The notes: generated from the sequence alone by a model not told the origin. 64,000 bases of DNA from Rhodothermales bacterium (GCA_039944855.1 JBDUXZ010000005.1:186001-250000), one strand, 5' to 3'; counted from the stretch's first letter, positions 17,701 to 27,300 are shown. Made by a program: numbers and translations.

Positions 17701-18868
17701 CCGGCGGCAGCGTGTCGAGCACGACGACGGTCGGGCGCGACGACACGACCTCCGCCCCCATCCAGTCCAGTCCGGAGCCGCCGCCGTCGCGGTCGATCAT
17801 CCCGTCCGGCAGGTCCTCTTCGCGGAAGGTGCGACCCGTGACTTCGGTGCGTACCGATGGCCCGGGCTGATCGGCAAAGCCGGGGTTGCCGACCCGCTGC
17901 GCCGACGGCGCATCGACCCGGATGAAGTACACGTTGCGCCTCGAAAACACGTTGATATAGTGCCGCCAACCGGGATCGCCACTGTCCGCTGCGGCCGAGT
18001 CCCACGTCCAACCCTGCGCCGCGGCGCCGTAGAAATAGACGGCGTCGCCCTCGTTGAATACCCCATCGCCGCCGCCAACGGCAAAGGAGGCGTTCTCGGC
18101 GAGGTCGGCGACGCGGGGTGCGCTGTTGAGCGCGGGGAGCGGAGCACCGCCGTTTCCGAAGACCACGACCCGGTCCGGATCAATCGCGTCCGGCGACAGC
18201 CCGAGGCTGGAGATGAACGCCCGGTCGATCCGGTACATCCCCTCCTTCGTGACGGGTACACGGAACCACGTCCCCGCCGCCAGCACGCTCTGCCCCACCG
18301 CGAGGTGCGGGTTATCGGAGCCGCCGGCGCGGCTCGCTGCGTTGCCCGCCAAGCGGCGAGCGGGCGCAGCGGCGTCGAACCGAACGGAGGCGACGATGCG
18401 GCGGTAGCGACGCACCGTCTGCCGCTCGGCGTCGTACTGGAGCATCCGCGCCACGAACGTCCCCGTCGGCTGACGCCGCTCCATGCCGAGGTGCGCCACC
18501 TCAGCGGCGGGCCCGGCGAAAGCCACCTCTGCATCGGCGGGCGGTGCATAGGGCACCTCGTCGTAGTCCGACGCCAGAATCTCAACGCGGGGGGAGGCAA
18601 GGGACGGCAGGGCTACGGACTCCGAGAGCGTCCCGTCCCCACGCACGGCGCGGAGCGCGAAGCTGTACGGGTCGTTGCCCGTCCTCGCTGCTTCAGCGAG
18701 CGGCGTCGGCCACGTCGCCGTGGCTTCGAACACGACGCCGGCGTCGGTGCGTTCGAGCACGCGGAGGGTCGGGGCCGTCGAGCCCGACCGGACGGCCTGT
18801 GCCTGTGCGGGGACGACGCCCGCGAACCAACTGACACAGAACGTAGCGATCCAGAATCGGAGCGTCAT
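14723..18868 (-). CDS. porU: Type IX secretion system sortase PorU
   Basis: A 1381-residue cell-surface C25 (gingipain-like) cysteine peptidase that removes the C-terminal sorting domain of T9SS cargo and attaches the cargo to lipopolysaccharide. A signal peptide (...FAGVVPAQAQA) precedes a long beta-rich N-terminal region. The C25 domain covers about residues 580-950, with YVIVVAAPFREAADELAAYR, YALLFGDGHYDFRG, SDDYFGLLDD and VDIGIGRLPVR. The catalytic His is in WNYSGHGG (about 830) and the catalytic Cys in TATCSFGRYD (about 862). The C-terminal 100 residues resemble a sorting domain themselves (YNYPNPTNGPTRF, LSGRPVRTL, ATGIYLYKV). Length is typical. A Bacteroidota-type promoter lies about 190 bases upstream, and porV follows. 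Confidence 0.95.
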   Translation of the reverse strand: MTLRFWIATFCVSWFAGVVPAQAQAVRSGSTAPTLRVLERTDAGVVFEATATWPTPLAEAARTGNDPYSFALRAVRGDGTLSESVALPSLASPRVEILASDYDEVPYAPPADAEVAFAGPAAEVAHLGMERRQPTGTFVARMLQYDAERQTVRRYRRIVASVRFDAAAPARRLAGNAASRAGGSDNPHLAVGQSVLAAGTWFRVPVTKEGMYRIDRAFISSLGLSPDAIDPDRVVVFGNGGAPLPALNSAPRVADLAENASFAVGGGDGVFNEGDAVYFYGAAAQGWTWDSAAADSGDPGWRHYINVFSRRNVYFIRVDAPSAQRVGNPGFADQPGPSVRTEVTGRTFREEDLPDGMIDRDGGGSGLDWMGAEVVSSRPTVVVLDTLPPGIAAGTVQYRARLATRSNATVSLALRSGGETFGPFSLRAVNILARDRVDVFDQTVAAGAALRMEMTLSGGGSSGQGWIDYVEAFYPQTLRAADDYLRFATPGGEAGLFEFVLSGFAAEPQVWDVTDPQAIRRLGVRAADGTYRVQIDVAEADQPRELVAFTTASPAIRRPAAGEAVPNQNLHAVGGFPDYVIVVAAPFREAADELAAYRAEGGLQPLVVDVQQIYNEFSGGLVDMRAVRDYLRFLYDRGPSTDPALRYALLFGDGHYDFRGIRPNGDQNNWVPVYQTDNSFNRIESYTSDDYFGLLDDDEGVWNYSVSTANRERVDIGIGRLPVRLPSEAADMVRKIKRYESAATRGEWRTRYTFVADDQFPNAGDLDLHLQNADLVSDTVKTNYPAMNVQKIYAMTYPRVQTALGARYPEAQRDIIRSFNEGTLVWNYSGHGGSSALADEKLLVKEDIMLLDNTDRLPIVITATCSFGRYDVVDEQSGAELFLLNAGGGAAGVFTTTRLVYTSANPTSVNLGLNVALAKFLLARGEDGRPLRLGDVYRLTKNTSEGLQSNNRKFSYLGDPGMRIQLPERPVAITSINGEEVGRGDGANRLASAAQQQGGKGDALAAVGDAPATFARNVRPGATAAMRMLPELRALEQAEITGEVLGFDGLRDTGYNGEVEVAVFDAERTVLIPEEAISYTDGRYQVRSDLIYRGRATVRDGAWTARFVVPRDISYSNDRGRVSAYVTDSGSEDGFGFTEQFLIGGTAGNPVQDSEGPRVNLFMNDTTFVPGGLVGTTPVLIARLFDENGINTVGAGVGHELLLTVDGAEQQSIDVGRFYRGDLDSFRRGTVEFELPEQTPGPHTLTLRAWDVANNSASATLDYYVEPDGELVLRNVYNYPNPTNGPTRFLFEHNQPPGTVARVQLRIYTLSGRPVRTLDAEETLLGGVLTGSAVQIPWDGRDEDFDTLATGIYLYKVRVEVERPDGEKQVSERIERLAVIR

Positions 18869-19053
18869 CGAGTGTTGCCTTTGCTAAAGTGAAACAGGGT
18901 GCGGGGCCCGTCGCCAGGTGGCGAGGAAGGGGATCGTCAGCAGAACAGAGCCGGGATCACCGACCCGCTGGAAGTAGCACCTGATTCGATAGGCAAACGT
19001 TGACGTCGAGGAAACCCGAAAGGGCTTTAGGATTGGCCTTCTGTGCGAGCTTG

Positions 19054-19084
19054 CAAATATAGTCCCATCCCGAGCCCCAGACAA
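19054..19084 (-). promoter_or_regulatory. Bacteroidota-type promoter of porU-porV
   Basis: On the minus strand TTG (19084-19082), a 20-base spacer and TATATTTG (19061-19054) match the Bacteroidota sigma-A pattern TTG...TAnnTTTG exactly. This would give a leader of roughly 180 bases before porU. Confidence 0.65.
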
Positions 19085-19153
19085 GGGCACGCCCGCGTCC
19101 CCATCGCTCCCCCGAGCCGCCCGTTCCGGCGTCGGGATCGGAGCCGGGAAGCG

Positions 19154-19189
19154 TGCGGGGCCGCACCCGAGAACGAGTGCGGCCCCGCA
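19154..19189 (-). terminator. Hairpin after the TPR-HTH gene
   Basis: A 13-bp perfect stem (19154-19166 with 19177-19189) 33 bases after the stop of the minus-strand TPR-HTH gene. There is no good U-run, so this is a weak terminator or simply a structured 3' end. The rest of the 18869-19221 gap holds the porU promoter and leader, and no gene. Confidence 0.5.
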
Positions 19190-19221
19190 ACGGGACGACA
19201 ACACGGGGCGCTCGGCGACGG

Positions 19222-20232
19222 CTACCCGTTGATGTTGCGGTGAATCGCCTGCCGGGTCAGCCCGATCCGCTCGCCGAGCTGGGAGCGGTTGTCGATGCCG
19301 GGGATGCCGACGAAGCCGTTGACGAGGCTCGTAAGGTATTCCTGTCGCAGCTTCGTGATCGGCACCGGCCCGAGGATCTTGGCGATGTCGAGGTCTTCGA
19401 GCTCGGTCTGGCAGGCGTGCATGTCGCGCTCCAAGTCCTCCCGAATCGAGTTCCAGACGGGCACCTTCGAGAAGACCACGCGGGCCTGCTCGTAGTACTC
19501 GAGGGCGAGGCCGTAGAACTGGAAGTCCCGGTGGTACACCCCGGCGAGCGCGTGCAGCACGAGGCCCTGCTCGCCGACGAGCTTGTTCCGGCAGGCCAGC
19601 TCGTACGCCTTCTGGAGGTCTTCCTCCCCCTCGGCCCGGCGTCCGGTGCGGATGAGCACGACGCCCTTGCCGAGCAGCGCCTTCGGGATGTACTCGACAT
19701 AGCCGTTGCGCCGGCTCAGGTTGTACACCCGGTTGTAGGTCTCGATGGCTTCTTCGGAATCGTTCGCCTCCGCCTGCGCGTCGGCGCCCTGCAGGAGGGC
19801 CGCGATCTCCCACGAGCGAACGCCGAGCCGCCGAGCCTCCTCACGGACCCGGTCGAAGTACTGCTCGGCCGCGACGTCGGAGTGGAGCCGGTGCCGCATC
19901 AGCCAACCGAGCCGGTAGTCCAGCACGACGGTTTGGTACGCGTCGTGGGGCTCGATGAAGGCGAGTTCGGTCTTAACGCGCTCGATGGGGGCGTCGCGCA
20001 GACAGCGCACCGCCTGGAGTTGGACGTGCGTTCGCCCGACTGCGTCGAGGCCGCCTTCCTTTAGCAGTTCGTTGAATTCGAGGAACGCGTCATAGACCCG
20101 CGCTTCCTCGATTGAGCGGAGGGCGTGGTTCCATCGGTCCAGGTGGGCTTTCGAGAGGACGCCAGCGAGGTGCTCGCCAGCCAACTCGATGTGCTCGCGC
20201 TCGTGCGCGGGGACCATGGGGATTGAGGGCAT
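19222..20232 (-). CDS. TPR-repeat protein with C-terminal helix-turn-helix
   Basis: A 336-residue cytoplasmic protein with no signal peptide or membrane segment. The body (about residues 95-280) is made of helical repeats of TPR type (EIAALLQGADAQAEANDSEEAIETYNRVY, ALLGKGVVLIRTGRRAEGEEDLQKAYELA). The last 25 residues (RSQLGERIGLTRQAIHRNING) look like a helix-turn-helix of the Fis or XRE class. This suggests a transcription regulator whose TPR array senses a partner protein or peptide, as in RRNPP-type regulators but with the DNA-binding part at the opposite end. No ligand or target is known. The stop is placed directly after the HTH. The gene stands alone between porU and a HisKA-domain gene. 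Confidence 0.65.
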   Translation of the reverse strand: MPSIPMVPAHEREHIELAGEHLAGVLSKAHLDRWNHALRSIEEARVYDAFLEFNELLKEGGLDAVGRTHVQLQAVRCLRDAPIERVKTELAFIEPHDAYQTVVLDYRLGWLMRHRLHSDVAAEQYFDRVREEARRLGVRSWEIAALLQGADAQAEANDSEEAIETYNRVYNLSRRNGYVEYIPKALLGKGVVLIRTGRRAEGEEDLQKAYELACRNKLVGEQGLVLHALAGVYHRDFQFYGLALEYYEQARVVFSKVPVWNSIREDLERDMHACQTELEDLDIAKILGPVPITKLRQEYLTSLVNGFVGIPGIDNRSQLGERIGLTRQAIHRNING

Positions 20233-20404
20233 ATCAGTGGGCTCGCTTGGGGATGGTCAACAAGCAGCCTCAGACGTGCGGCGAGTGCGCGCTCGGGGGC
20301 GCGCCACGTAGGAGGGTGTACCCAGATAATCGGACTCCGCCCTCCCCCTCTTAAGCCGCGCGGTGGAAATTGCCCACTCCGCACAGCCCGTCTCCTACCC
20401 TCGA

Positions 20405-20725
20405 TTACGCCCCGTCTCCGCCGAACCCCTCGGCGCGGGCTGCGTCGTTCAGCGCGTTGAGCCGCTGCACCATATCTGCCAACCGCTGGCTCGCTTCTTC
20501 GATGTCCTGGATCGGCTTGGCCACGTCCGGGTCGAGGTCGAGCGCACGCGCGAGTTCCAGCAGCAGTTGCGCGTTCCCGGAGATGACGGCGAGCGGGTTG
20601 TTGATGTCGTGGGTGACGCGGGTGAGCGCCACCTGAAGCTCGACGCGAGGTCCGGCATCACCGTCTTTCTTGATCGGGCGAAGGCCGTCCGAACGCCCAT
20701 CCAAATGCGGAAGCAATTCGTTCAT
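20405..20725 (-). CDS. Stand-alone HisKA (dimerization/phosphoacceptor) domain protein
   Basis: A 106-residue protein consisting almost only of a histidine-kinase dimerization/phosphoacceptor domain. The H-box reads RVTHDINNPLAVISGNAQLLLE with the His at residue 39, followed by a second helix (DIEEASQRLADMVQRLNAL). There is no ATPase domain before the stop, nor downstream in any frame. It could act as a phosphotransfer protein (compare Spo0B or ChpT in principle), as a domain that pairs with a separate ATPase, or as an inhibitor. The ATG at 20725 begins MNELLPHLDG; the longer in-frame extension upstream has no domain character and was rejected. Confidence 0.7.
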   Translation of the reverse strand: MNELLPHLDGRSDGLRPIKKDGDAGPRVELQVALTRVTHDINNPLAVISGNAQLLLELARALDLDPDVAKPIQDIEEASQRLADMVQRLNALNDAARAEGFGGDGA

Positions 20726-21202
20726 TGAGCAGGGCAGGTGGTGGGGACGGACGTTTCGCTCCGAGCGGCCAAGCGAGTGAGCCGATGCGTCCGCATGTGG
20801 TGGAGAACGAATGTAAGCGGTTACAACTTTCTCGTTTGCAAAATTTCGATGCCATCCCCGGAAGTCGCCAGGCGACCGCACCGAAGCAACTGCATACGTC
20901 AAGTTCGGCGCGAGCTACCCGCCGACCCGCAACGACACGGAGTGGAGTCTGCCGCTATCGAGGATGGGTGAGCCCCTTTCTGAATCACAGCGTCCACGGC
21001 ATTCCTGCCGCGAGCGCGAACCCGTTACCGAACTACTCCCCGTGCTGTAGAAGCGGGAGATTTCGAACGCCCCGACGCGGTCGCGATGTCCGAACCGGTC
21101 GAGGGCCCGTGCGTGGGTGCCGATCGTCAAAGGCTGTGCCACCTCCCCGACGACAGGTACCGTCCCGCAATTACACGAAGCAGGAAGTAATGTACCCCTA
21201 AC
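20726..21202. other. 477-base intergenic stretch, no gene seen
   Basis: Between the MBL hydrolase stop and the HisKA protein start. Composition is more AT-rich around 20815-20855, where a minus-strand promoter for the HisKA gene could lie, but no consensus element is convincing. No repeat, RNA gene or supported reading frame was found. Confidence 0.5.
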
Positions 21203-22051
21203 TTACAGCAACGTCGGGGCCTCGTCCACCGTGCGGAACCCCCGTTCGCCGTGCTCGATCCGCGCCGTCGCCGTTTCCGTGTCGTGCTCGAAGAAGACGG
21301 TCCATCCCTCGCGCGCCGCCTGAGCGAGGATCGGCTCCTTCTCGGCCAGGGTATCGAGCGGGGCCACGTCGTACGCCATCACCCAGAGCAAGGGGACGTG
21401 GGCCGCGGTGGGAAGCAGGTCGGCCGCGTAGAGCAGCGTGCGATCAGAGCCAACGATTTTGAGGAGCTGCTGCCCCCGCGTGTGCCCGTTGACGACGAGC
21501 GCTTCGACGCCCGGCAGCACCTCACCCGGCCCGTCGACGAGTTGGAGTTGGCCCGACGCTTCGAGCGGGTCGAGGTTCTCGCTTAGGAACGAGGCCCCTT
21601 CGCGCGGGCTCGTGTGCGCCCACTCCCAGTGAGACCGCTGAACGTGGAACCGCGCGTTCGGAAACGCAACGCGGAGTTGGCCGTCGCCGTCGCGCACCGT
21701 CGAGCCACCGCAGTGATCGAAGTGGAGGTGCGTGAGGACGACGTCGGTCACCTCGTCCGCGCCGAAGCCTGCCGCCCGCAGCGAACGGTGCAGTTCGGAC
21801 GATTCCACGTCGACGGCGTAGATGTCGGAGAACTTAGCGTCGTACTTGTCGCCGAGCCCGTTGTCGATCAGGACGAGCCGGCCGTCGCCTTCGAGCAGGA
21901 GGCACCGCATGGCGAGGGGGATCCGGTTCCGCCCGTCGGGCGCGATGCGGCGCTCCCACAGCGGTTTTGGGATGATCCCGAACATCGCCCCGCCGTCGAG
22001 GCCGAGACGGCCGGCGTGGATCTCGTGGAGGGTATACGGACCGATCTTCAT
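21203..22051 (-). CDS. MBL-fold metallo-hydrolase
   Basis: A 282-residue metallo-beta-lactamase-fold hydrolase, probably cytoplasmic. The metal site THLHFDHCGG places His108, His110, Asp112 and His113. Further ligands are likely in NGHTRGQ (about 210) and YAADLLPT (about 230, Asp), with FFEHD near 256. The overall pattern is that of the broad MBL branch that includes AHL lactonase- and glyoxalase II-like enzymes, but the substrate is not predictable. It follows the LON-domain gene by 46 bases on the same strand, so the two are probably an operon. Confidence 0.85.
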   Translation of the reverse strand: MKIGPYTLHEIHAGRLGLDGGAMFGIIPKPLWERRIAPDGRNRIPLAMRCLLLEGDGRLVLIDNGLGDKYDAKFSDIYAVDVESSELHRSLRAAGFGADEVTDVVLTHLHFDHCGGSTVRDGDGQLRVAFPNARFHVQRSHWEWAHTSPREGASFLSENLDPLEASGQLQLVDGPGEVLPGVEALVVNGHTRGQQLLKIVGSDRTLLYAADLLPTAAHVPLLWVMAYDVAPLDTLAEKEPILAQAAREGWTVFFEHDTETATARIEHGERGFRTVDEAPTLL

Positions 22052-22097
22052 GCGGGCACTAGATTGGGCGACGGAACGGAGGGCGAGGGACGACGGA

Positions 22098-22739
22098 CTA
22101 CTCGTGCTCCTCGTTTTTGAAATGCCCGTTCGACTGCACCTTCCGGCGGCGCTCGCGGGCCTCGCGGACTTCGGGGATGATCTGCTCGAGGTACGTGGAG
22201 AGGTAGCGCAGCCGCTCCTCTTCGGTCGATAGCTCCAGCACTTCTTGCTTGCGGACGAGGTCGAGCCCTGCGTTCTGCGCGACCACGTACGAGATCCGCT
22301 TCGGGCCTTCGTAGATCGCCGGCCGGATCGTCTCGCCGGCCAGCTCCAGCAACTTCATGTGGAGGGTGATCACCCGCTCCCGCTCGGTCCGGTCCACGAG
22401 CCCTTCCATCGGCTCATAGGGTGCGACCTGAGCGGTGAGGTAGAGCCGTTCCTGCATCACCTCTTCGATGCGGAAGCGCTCCACGCCCGTCGCCACGATG
22501 TCCATCCGGCCGTCCTCGTAGCGCTCGAGCACGCGCTCGATCCGCGCCGTGCAGCCGACCCGCGCCAGCTCGTCGTCGTCCTGCATCCAGACGATGCCGA
22601 AGGGGCCGTCGGTCTCGAGGCAGTAGCGCATCATCTCGCGGTAGCGCTCTTCGAAGATGTGGAGGGGGAGCGACTCGCCGGGGTACAATACGAGGCCGAG
22701 CGGGAAGAGGGGTAACGGTTCGGACGACGGGATGGGCAT
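22098..22739 (-). CDS. LON substrate-binding domain protein
   Basis: A 213-residue protein with the N-terminal LON (substrate-binding) domain alone. FPLGLVLYPGESLPLHIFEERYREMM is the strong signature at residues 11-36, followed by FGIVWMQDDDELARVGCTARIERV and MDIVATGVERFRI. There is no AAA+ or protease domain, so this is not Lon protease. Such solo LON proteins are widespread and their function is not settled; a link to protein quality control is inferred. The C-terminal tail is charged and helical (EVREARERRRKV). The ATG at 22739 begins the domain directly; in-frame codons upstream lack conserved character. Confidence 0.85.
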   Translation of the reverse strand: MPIPSSEPLPLFPLGLVLYPGESLPLHIFEERYREMMRYCLETDGPFGIVWMQDDDELARVGCTARIERVLERYEDGRMDIVATGVERFRIEEVMQERLYLTAQVAPYEPMEGLVDRTERERVITLHMKLLELAGETIRPAIYEGPKRISYVVAQNAGLDLVRKQEVLELSTEEERLRYLSTYLEQIIPEVREARERRRKVQSNGHFKNEEHE

Positions 22740-22994
22740 AGCTCTCAGCAACGATGGAAGTCGGGCCCGCAAGAACGCTCGGGCCGCGCCGAAGTGCCGC
22801 GCAACCCCTTCGACGTTCGCGTTCGGAACGACGCGGTCGGCACGTGCAAACACGGAGCGGCGGCGCCTGGCGTCGCGCATCACAGAAAGTACGCGAGCCC
22901 GCACCGATCTTCCACCGCCGCGCCCACAAGGCCACCGCGCTGTCTCGGTGCGGCGGCTATCTTTACGCTCCACGCCCTCTCCTCCCCTGCCCGT

Positions 22995-24350
22995 ATGCCC
23001 CGGCTCTCGGCCCTCTTGCTCCTCGCCCTCCTCTCCACCCCGGCGAGCGCGCAGTCCGTCGGAGCGAGCCCGTTCGCATTCGGCTCGGCGGACAACCCGA
23101 CCGAAGTGATCACCCGGACGGCGCGAGGTACCGCGCTCCGCGTCGACGCGTTCGGCGGCCCGTCGTACATCGGCGTGCGGTGGCGCACCGGGTTCGGGAT
23201 CGACGCCGACGCTGCGTCGGGGCCGCTTTCCCTCGGCCTGAGCGGGCGGCTTCGCATCGGCGACAGCGGACTCTACGACGACGACGTCGACGAGACGTAC
23301 GACCTCCTCCGCGTCCTCCGCTACGCCCGGTTCGAACCGGCGACGGGCGTCCCGGTCTATGCCCGCGTCGGCCCGATTGCGAACACCACGCTGGGGACCG
23401 GCCACCTCGTCCACTCCTTCCAGACCACGACGGCGTGGGACGAGCGGACCGTCGGGGCCGAGGTCGGCGTCCAACTCCCGGCGGTCCGCCTCGTCGGGTT
23501 CGCGGACGACGTCCGGCTCGGTGGCGTCGTCGGGGGGCGGGCTACCGTCGCGCCGTTCGGCGGGTCCCTCCGCCCTCGGCTTCGCTCGCTCGAGGTCGGC
23601 GCGACGGCGGTGACCGACCTCGGCCTCCCCGCCGAACTCGCGACGACGGCCCTCAGCCTCGATGCCCGGTTCGACTACCTCCGCGTCGGCGACTTCGCCC
23701 TCTCCCCGTTCGTCAGCTACGCCCGGTTCCTGGAGTACGGCGATAGCTTCGGCGCGGGCGCCGAGTTCGCCAGCACCGAGTTGATCGGGCTCGGGCGCGT
23801 CCGCGCCACGCTCGGCGTCTTCCGCAGCGGGTCAGAGTTCGTGCCGGGCTATTTCAACGCGTTCTATTCCGTCAGCAACCCGGAAGCGCGGATCTGGAAC
23901 GCCGACGCCTTCTACCGCGACGTGGCCGACGAGACCGTAGGGACGCCGCTCGCCGAGGCGCAGGGCGGCACCTCCGTGTACTTTGGGCTCCGCGCCCTCG
24001 TCTTCCGGGCGTTCGAGCTCGCCACGTACGTCCGCCGCGATTACAGCGACGACCCGCTGAGCGAGGCCGGGCTCCGACTCGTCGTCTCCCCCAATGGCGG
24101 AGACCCGCTCCGACTCGTCTTCGACGTGCAGCGGCAGGGTCGGACTTCGTTCGGGTCCCTCTTCGGCGACTTCCGCGACCAGAACACCCTCACCTTCCAC
24201 CTCGACTACGCCGTCACCGGACCCGCGTGGATCTTCATCCGTTCGCGCTACGGCTTCACCCGCGTCGCAGACGGCCCCGACGGCACGGAGCGATACCTCG
24301 TCGAGCGCCGCTTCGAGCCCTTCGTCGGCGTTCGGCTGCTCCTGCAATAG
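22995..24350 (+). CDS. Outer-membrane beta-barrel protein of unknown function
   Basis: A 451-residue protein with a signal peptide (MPRLSALLLLALLSTPASAQ). The rest is dominated by alternating hydrophobic/polar strands with many aromatic residues and short turns (for example GLRALVFRAFELATYVRRDYSD and HLDYAVTGPAWIFIRSRYGFTRV), as expected for an outer-membrane barrel of 14-18 strands. No family was recognised. The ATG at 22995 was chosen because it begins the signal peptide. It is divergent from the LON gene and convergent with the hybrid sensor kinase, 4 bases separating the two stops. Confidence 0.7.
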   Translation: MPRLSALLLLALLSTPASAQSVGASPFAFGSADNPTEVITRTARGTALRVDAFGGPSYIGVRWRTGFGIDADAASGPLSLGLSGRLRIGDSGLYDDDVDETYDLLRVLRYARFEPATGVPVYARVGPIANTTLGTGHLVHSFQTTTAWDERTVGAEVGVQLPAVRLVGFADDVRLGGVVGGRATVAPFGGSLRPRLRSLEVGATAVTDLGLPAELATTALSLDARFDYLRVGDFALSPFVSYARFLEYGDSFGAGAEFASTELIGLGRVRATLGVFRSGSEFVPGYFNAFYSVSNPEARIWNADAFYRDVADETVGTPLAEAQGGTSVYFGLRALVFRAFELATYVRRDYSDDPLSEAGLRLVVSPNGGDPLRLVFDVQRQGRTSFGSLFGDFRDQNTLTFHLDYAVTGPAWIFIRSRYGFTRVADGPDGTERYLVERRFEPFVGVRLLLQ

Positions 24351-24354
24351 CGGA

Positions 24355-27300
24355 TCACCCGAGACCGCCTACGTTCTTCTCTTCCGCGAAGTGGCGGGCG
24401 TGGAGCAGGCTCTCCAAGAGTAACAGCAGCCGACGCTCGGTGAACGGCTTGCCGATGTATCCGGTGAAGCCCGCCGCGAGGTAGCGCTCGCGGTCGCCGG
24501 GCATCGTGAACCCGGTCACGGCGACGGCCGGAGTGTCGGCGTGACCCGGCACGAGGCGTAGCGCATCGAGCACAGGCTGCCCCGAGGGCAAGGATCCGAT
24601 GTGCCCGTCGATGAGGAACCCGTCGTACGCCGTACCCTGAACAGCGGCGACTGCTTCGGAGCCCCCCACGACCACGTCGACGTGGCACGTCGACTCGAGG
24701 ATGCCCCGGAGCCGGGGCTGCGGCCGGGCGCCGTCCTCCACGACGAGCAGGCGGGTGCGCTCCGGCAGCGTCGGCAGCGCGTCTCGGGACGTCCCCGCCC
24801 CTTCGATCTCTCGCTGGTCGTATCGCGGTATCGTGACCTGGAACGTCGTGCCGCCGCCCACGCGGCTCTCCACGTCGATGTCTCCGCCGAGCATGTGGAC
24901 GATCCGGCGCGTGATGGCGAGCCCGAGCCCACTCCCCTCGTGGGACCGCCCGTAGCCCGTGGACTGCTGATTGAACTCCTCGAAGAGGTCCGGCAGGAAC
25001 TCGTCGTGGATGCCGATTCCGGTATCGCGAACGGTGAGGAAGACCTCGTCGTCGCTCGCGTCGATGAGGACGGTGACGCCGCCTTCCTGCGTGAACTTGA
25101 TCGCGTTCCCGACGAGGTTTACGAGGATGCGCTCGAGGCTGGCCTGGTCCATGCGTGCCGGCAACGCGCTCGATTCGGGGAGCACGCGGAGGAAGAGTCC
25201 TTTCTCATCTGCGAGTGGTTCCAACGCGCGCACGGTCTCCTTCGCCTCCTCGATCACATCGAGGTCGCTCGGCTCCACGTCGATCACGTCGGCCTGGAGC
25301 CGAGCCATGTCGAGGAGCGCGTTCACGGTGTCGAGCAGCCGCTCGCCGCCACGCTTGATCATCGTGGCGAAGCTGTGCAGCTCGCCCTCGAGCTCGTCCT
25401 GGAGCACGTCGGCGAACCCGAGGATCGCCGTGAGCGGCGTCCGCAGCTCGTGCGACGTATTGGCGAGGAAGTCGTCCTTGAGCTTATCGGCCTGGTGGAG
25501 GCGCTCGTTGGCCTCGCGCAGCCGGGCGTTCGCCGTGTCGAGCCGGCGGTTGACGGCCTGCTCATGCAGGAGCATCTTGCGATGCTGGCGGATGCGGATG
25601 TTGCCCGACACCCAGATGACGACGAGCGCAATCACCACGTACAGGCTGTACGCCCACCACGTCCGATACCACGGCGGCAGCACTTCGAAGGCGAAGACGC
25701 CCTCTTCACTTACGACGCCCTGCGCATTCCGCGCTCGCACGCGGAACCGGTAGTCGTTCTCCGGGAGGTTCGTGTACTCCTTGCTCGTCTCCGACCTCCA
25801 GCCCGACCACCCCTCGTCGAACCCTTCGAGCCAGTACTGATACACCGTTTCTTCGGAGGCGTTGAACGTAGGCGCGCTAAACGTGAAGCGGAAGTTGTTG
25901 GATGCATGCCCCACTTCCGGTACCGCAAAGCGCTCGCTCATCGCCCCTGCAAAGAGAAGGCTATCATTGTCGGCCGTGACGCGGCGGACGAGGGCGGGAT
26001 AGGGCACGGTGTAGTCCTTCTGCTCACCGGCGTCGTAGCGGAGCAGCCCTTGCTCCCCCGCGATCCACGTCACATCGCGATCGGGTTCGGAGTAAAGGAT
26101 CTGGTTCGGGACCCCGCGGAAGTGAAGGACAGGCGGCGTCACGTCCTCGTAGCTGCCATCAGGCGTGTGGTTGAATACGCGGAGCTGCCCTTCTCGTACC
26201 ACCCAGAGCTTCCCTCTCCAATCGAAGTGGAGCAGGAACGGCGTCGCTCCGTCTGGTCGGACCGCTGCGTTGACCGCGTCCGCAGGAACGAAGCGTGGGC
26301 GCGCTCCAGCCAGGTCGATTCGATACACGCCGTCTAGCGAGAGGGTGAACAGGTTGCCTTCGCTCTGATACACCGTGACGGGGCCCGGCGGCAACCCCTC
26401 CTCTTCTCCGTAGCGTTGCATTCCGACGAGCTGCCCTTCGTCAAGCCAAGCGCGGGCGGCCCCGTTTGCGGAAGACCCCAACCAGAGACTCCCGTCTATC
26501 CCTTCCGTAGCGGAGCGCACTTCGCCGACCTCAACCCCGCCCACGTGCTCTGTCACTTCCCAGTCGCTCCCTCTCGCCTGCAAGAGCGCCAGGCCCGTCT
26601 TCATCCCTACGTAGACCAGACCGGGGCGAGACGCTGACAGGGACAACACGAAGGCACGCCCCGCCAACACGAGGCGGGGACGCTCGCCTCCGATCTCGTA
26701 GACCCCGTCGTTGGCCGCGACTAACACCTTTCCTCCGACCTCCACCACATCCCAGACCTGCGACGTAAAGTTGCCAACGGGCACGAACCGTGCGTACCGC
26801 CCCACAACGTCGCGCGTCGACGCGCCTGAGGATTCGAGACGAAACAAGCCCTGCGAGGTAGCGGCGTACACCTGGCCGTCGATGCGGTTGATATTGTAGA
26901 CCGCTCCAGGCAGGCCTGCCTGCTGGCCGAAGGAGGTCAGCGGCGATAGGACATCTACGCGCAGCAGCCCTGTATCGAGCGCCAGCCAGAGCCCTCCCTG
27001 CCGGTCAGCGTACGCATAGAGGACGAGTTCGTCTGACTCCAACCCCACATCCTGCCCCAGCACGCGGAGCACCCGACCTGCCCGGTCCATGAGCACGACC
27101 GTACCGCTAATCGTGGTCAGCGCGAAGACACTGTCGGACAACACGGCCCCGGCATAGACGCGCTCGCGACTTAGATACGCGTCGGCTGCGGTAGCGAACG
27201 GCTCGAAGCGTCCGTTGCGCCAAATCAGGAGCCCTTCGTTGCGCGTCACGAGTAGGGCCGTCTCCCCGAAAGGCAAGAGCGCATCGATACGCTCGTGAGC

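Noticed and set aside
14681-18892. A 1403-codon open frame antisense to porU
   Set aside because: It is a GC-skew shadow: low-complexity Arg/Val/Glu-rich translation, no domain, and porU on the other strand is certain.
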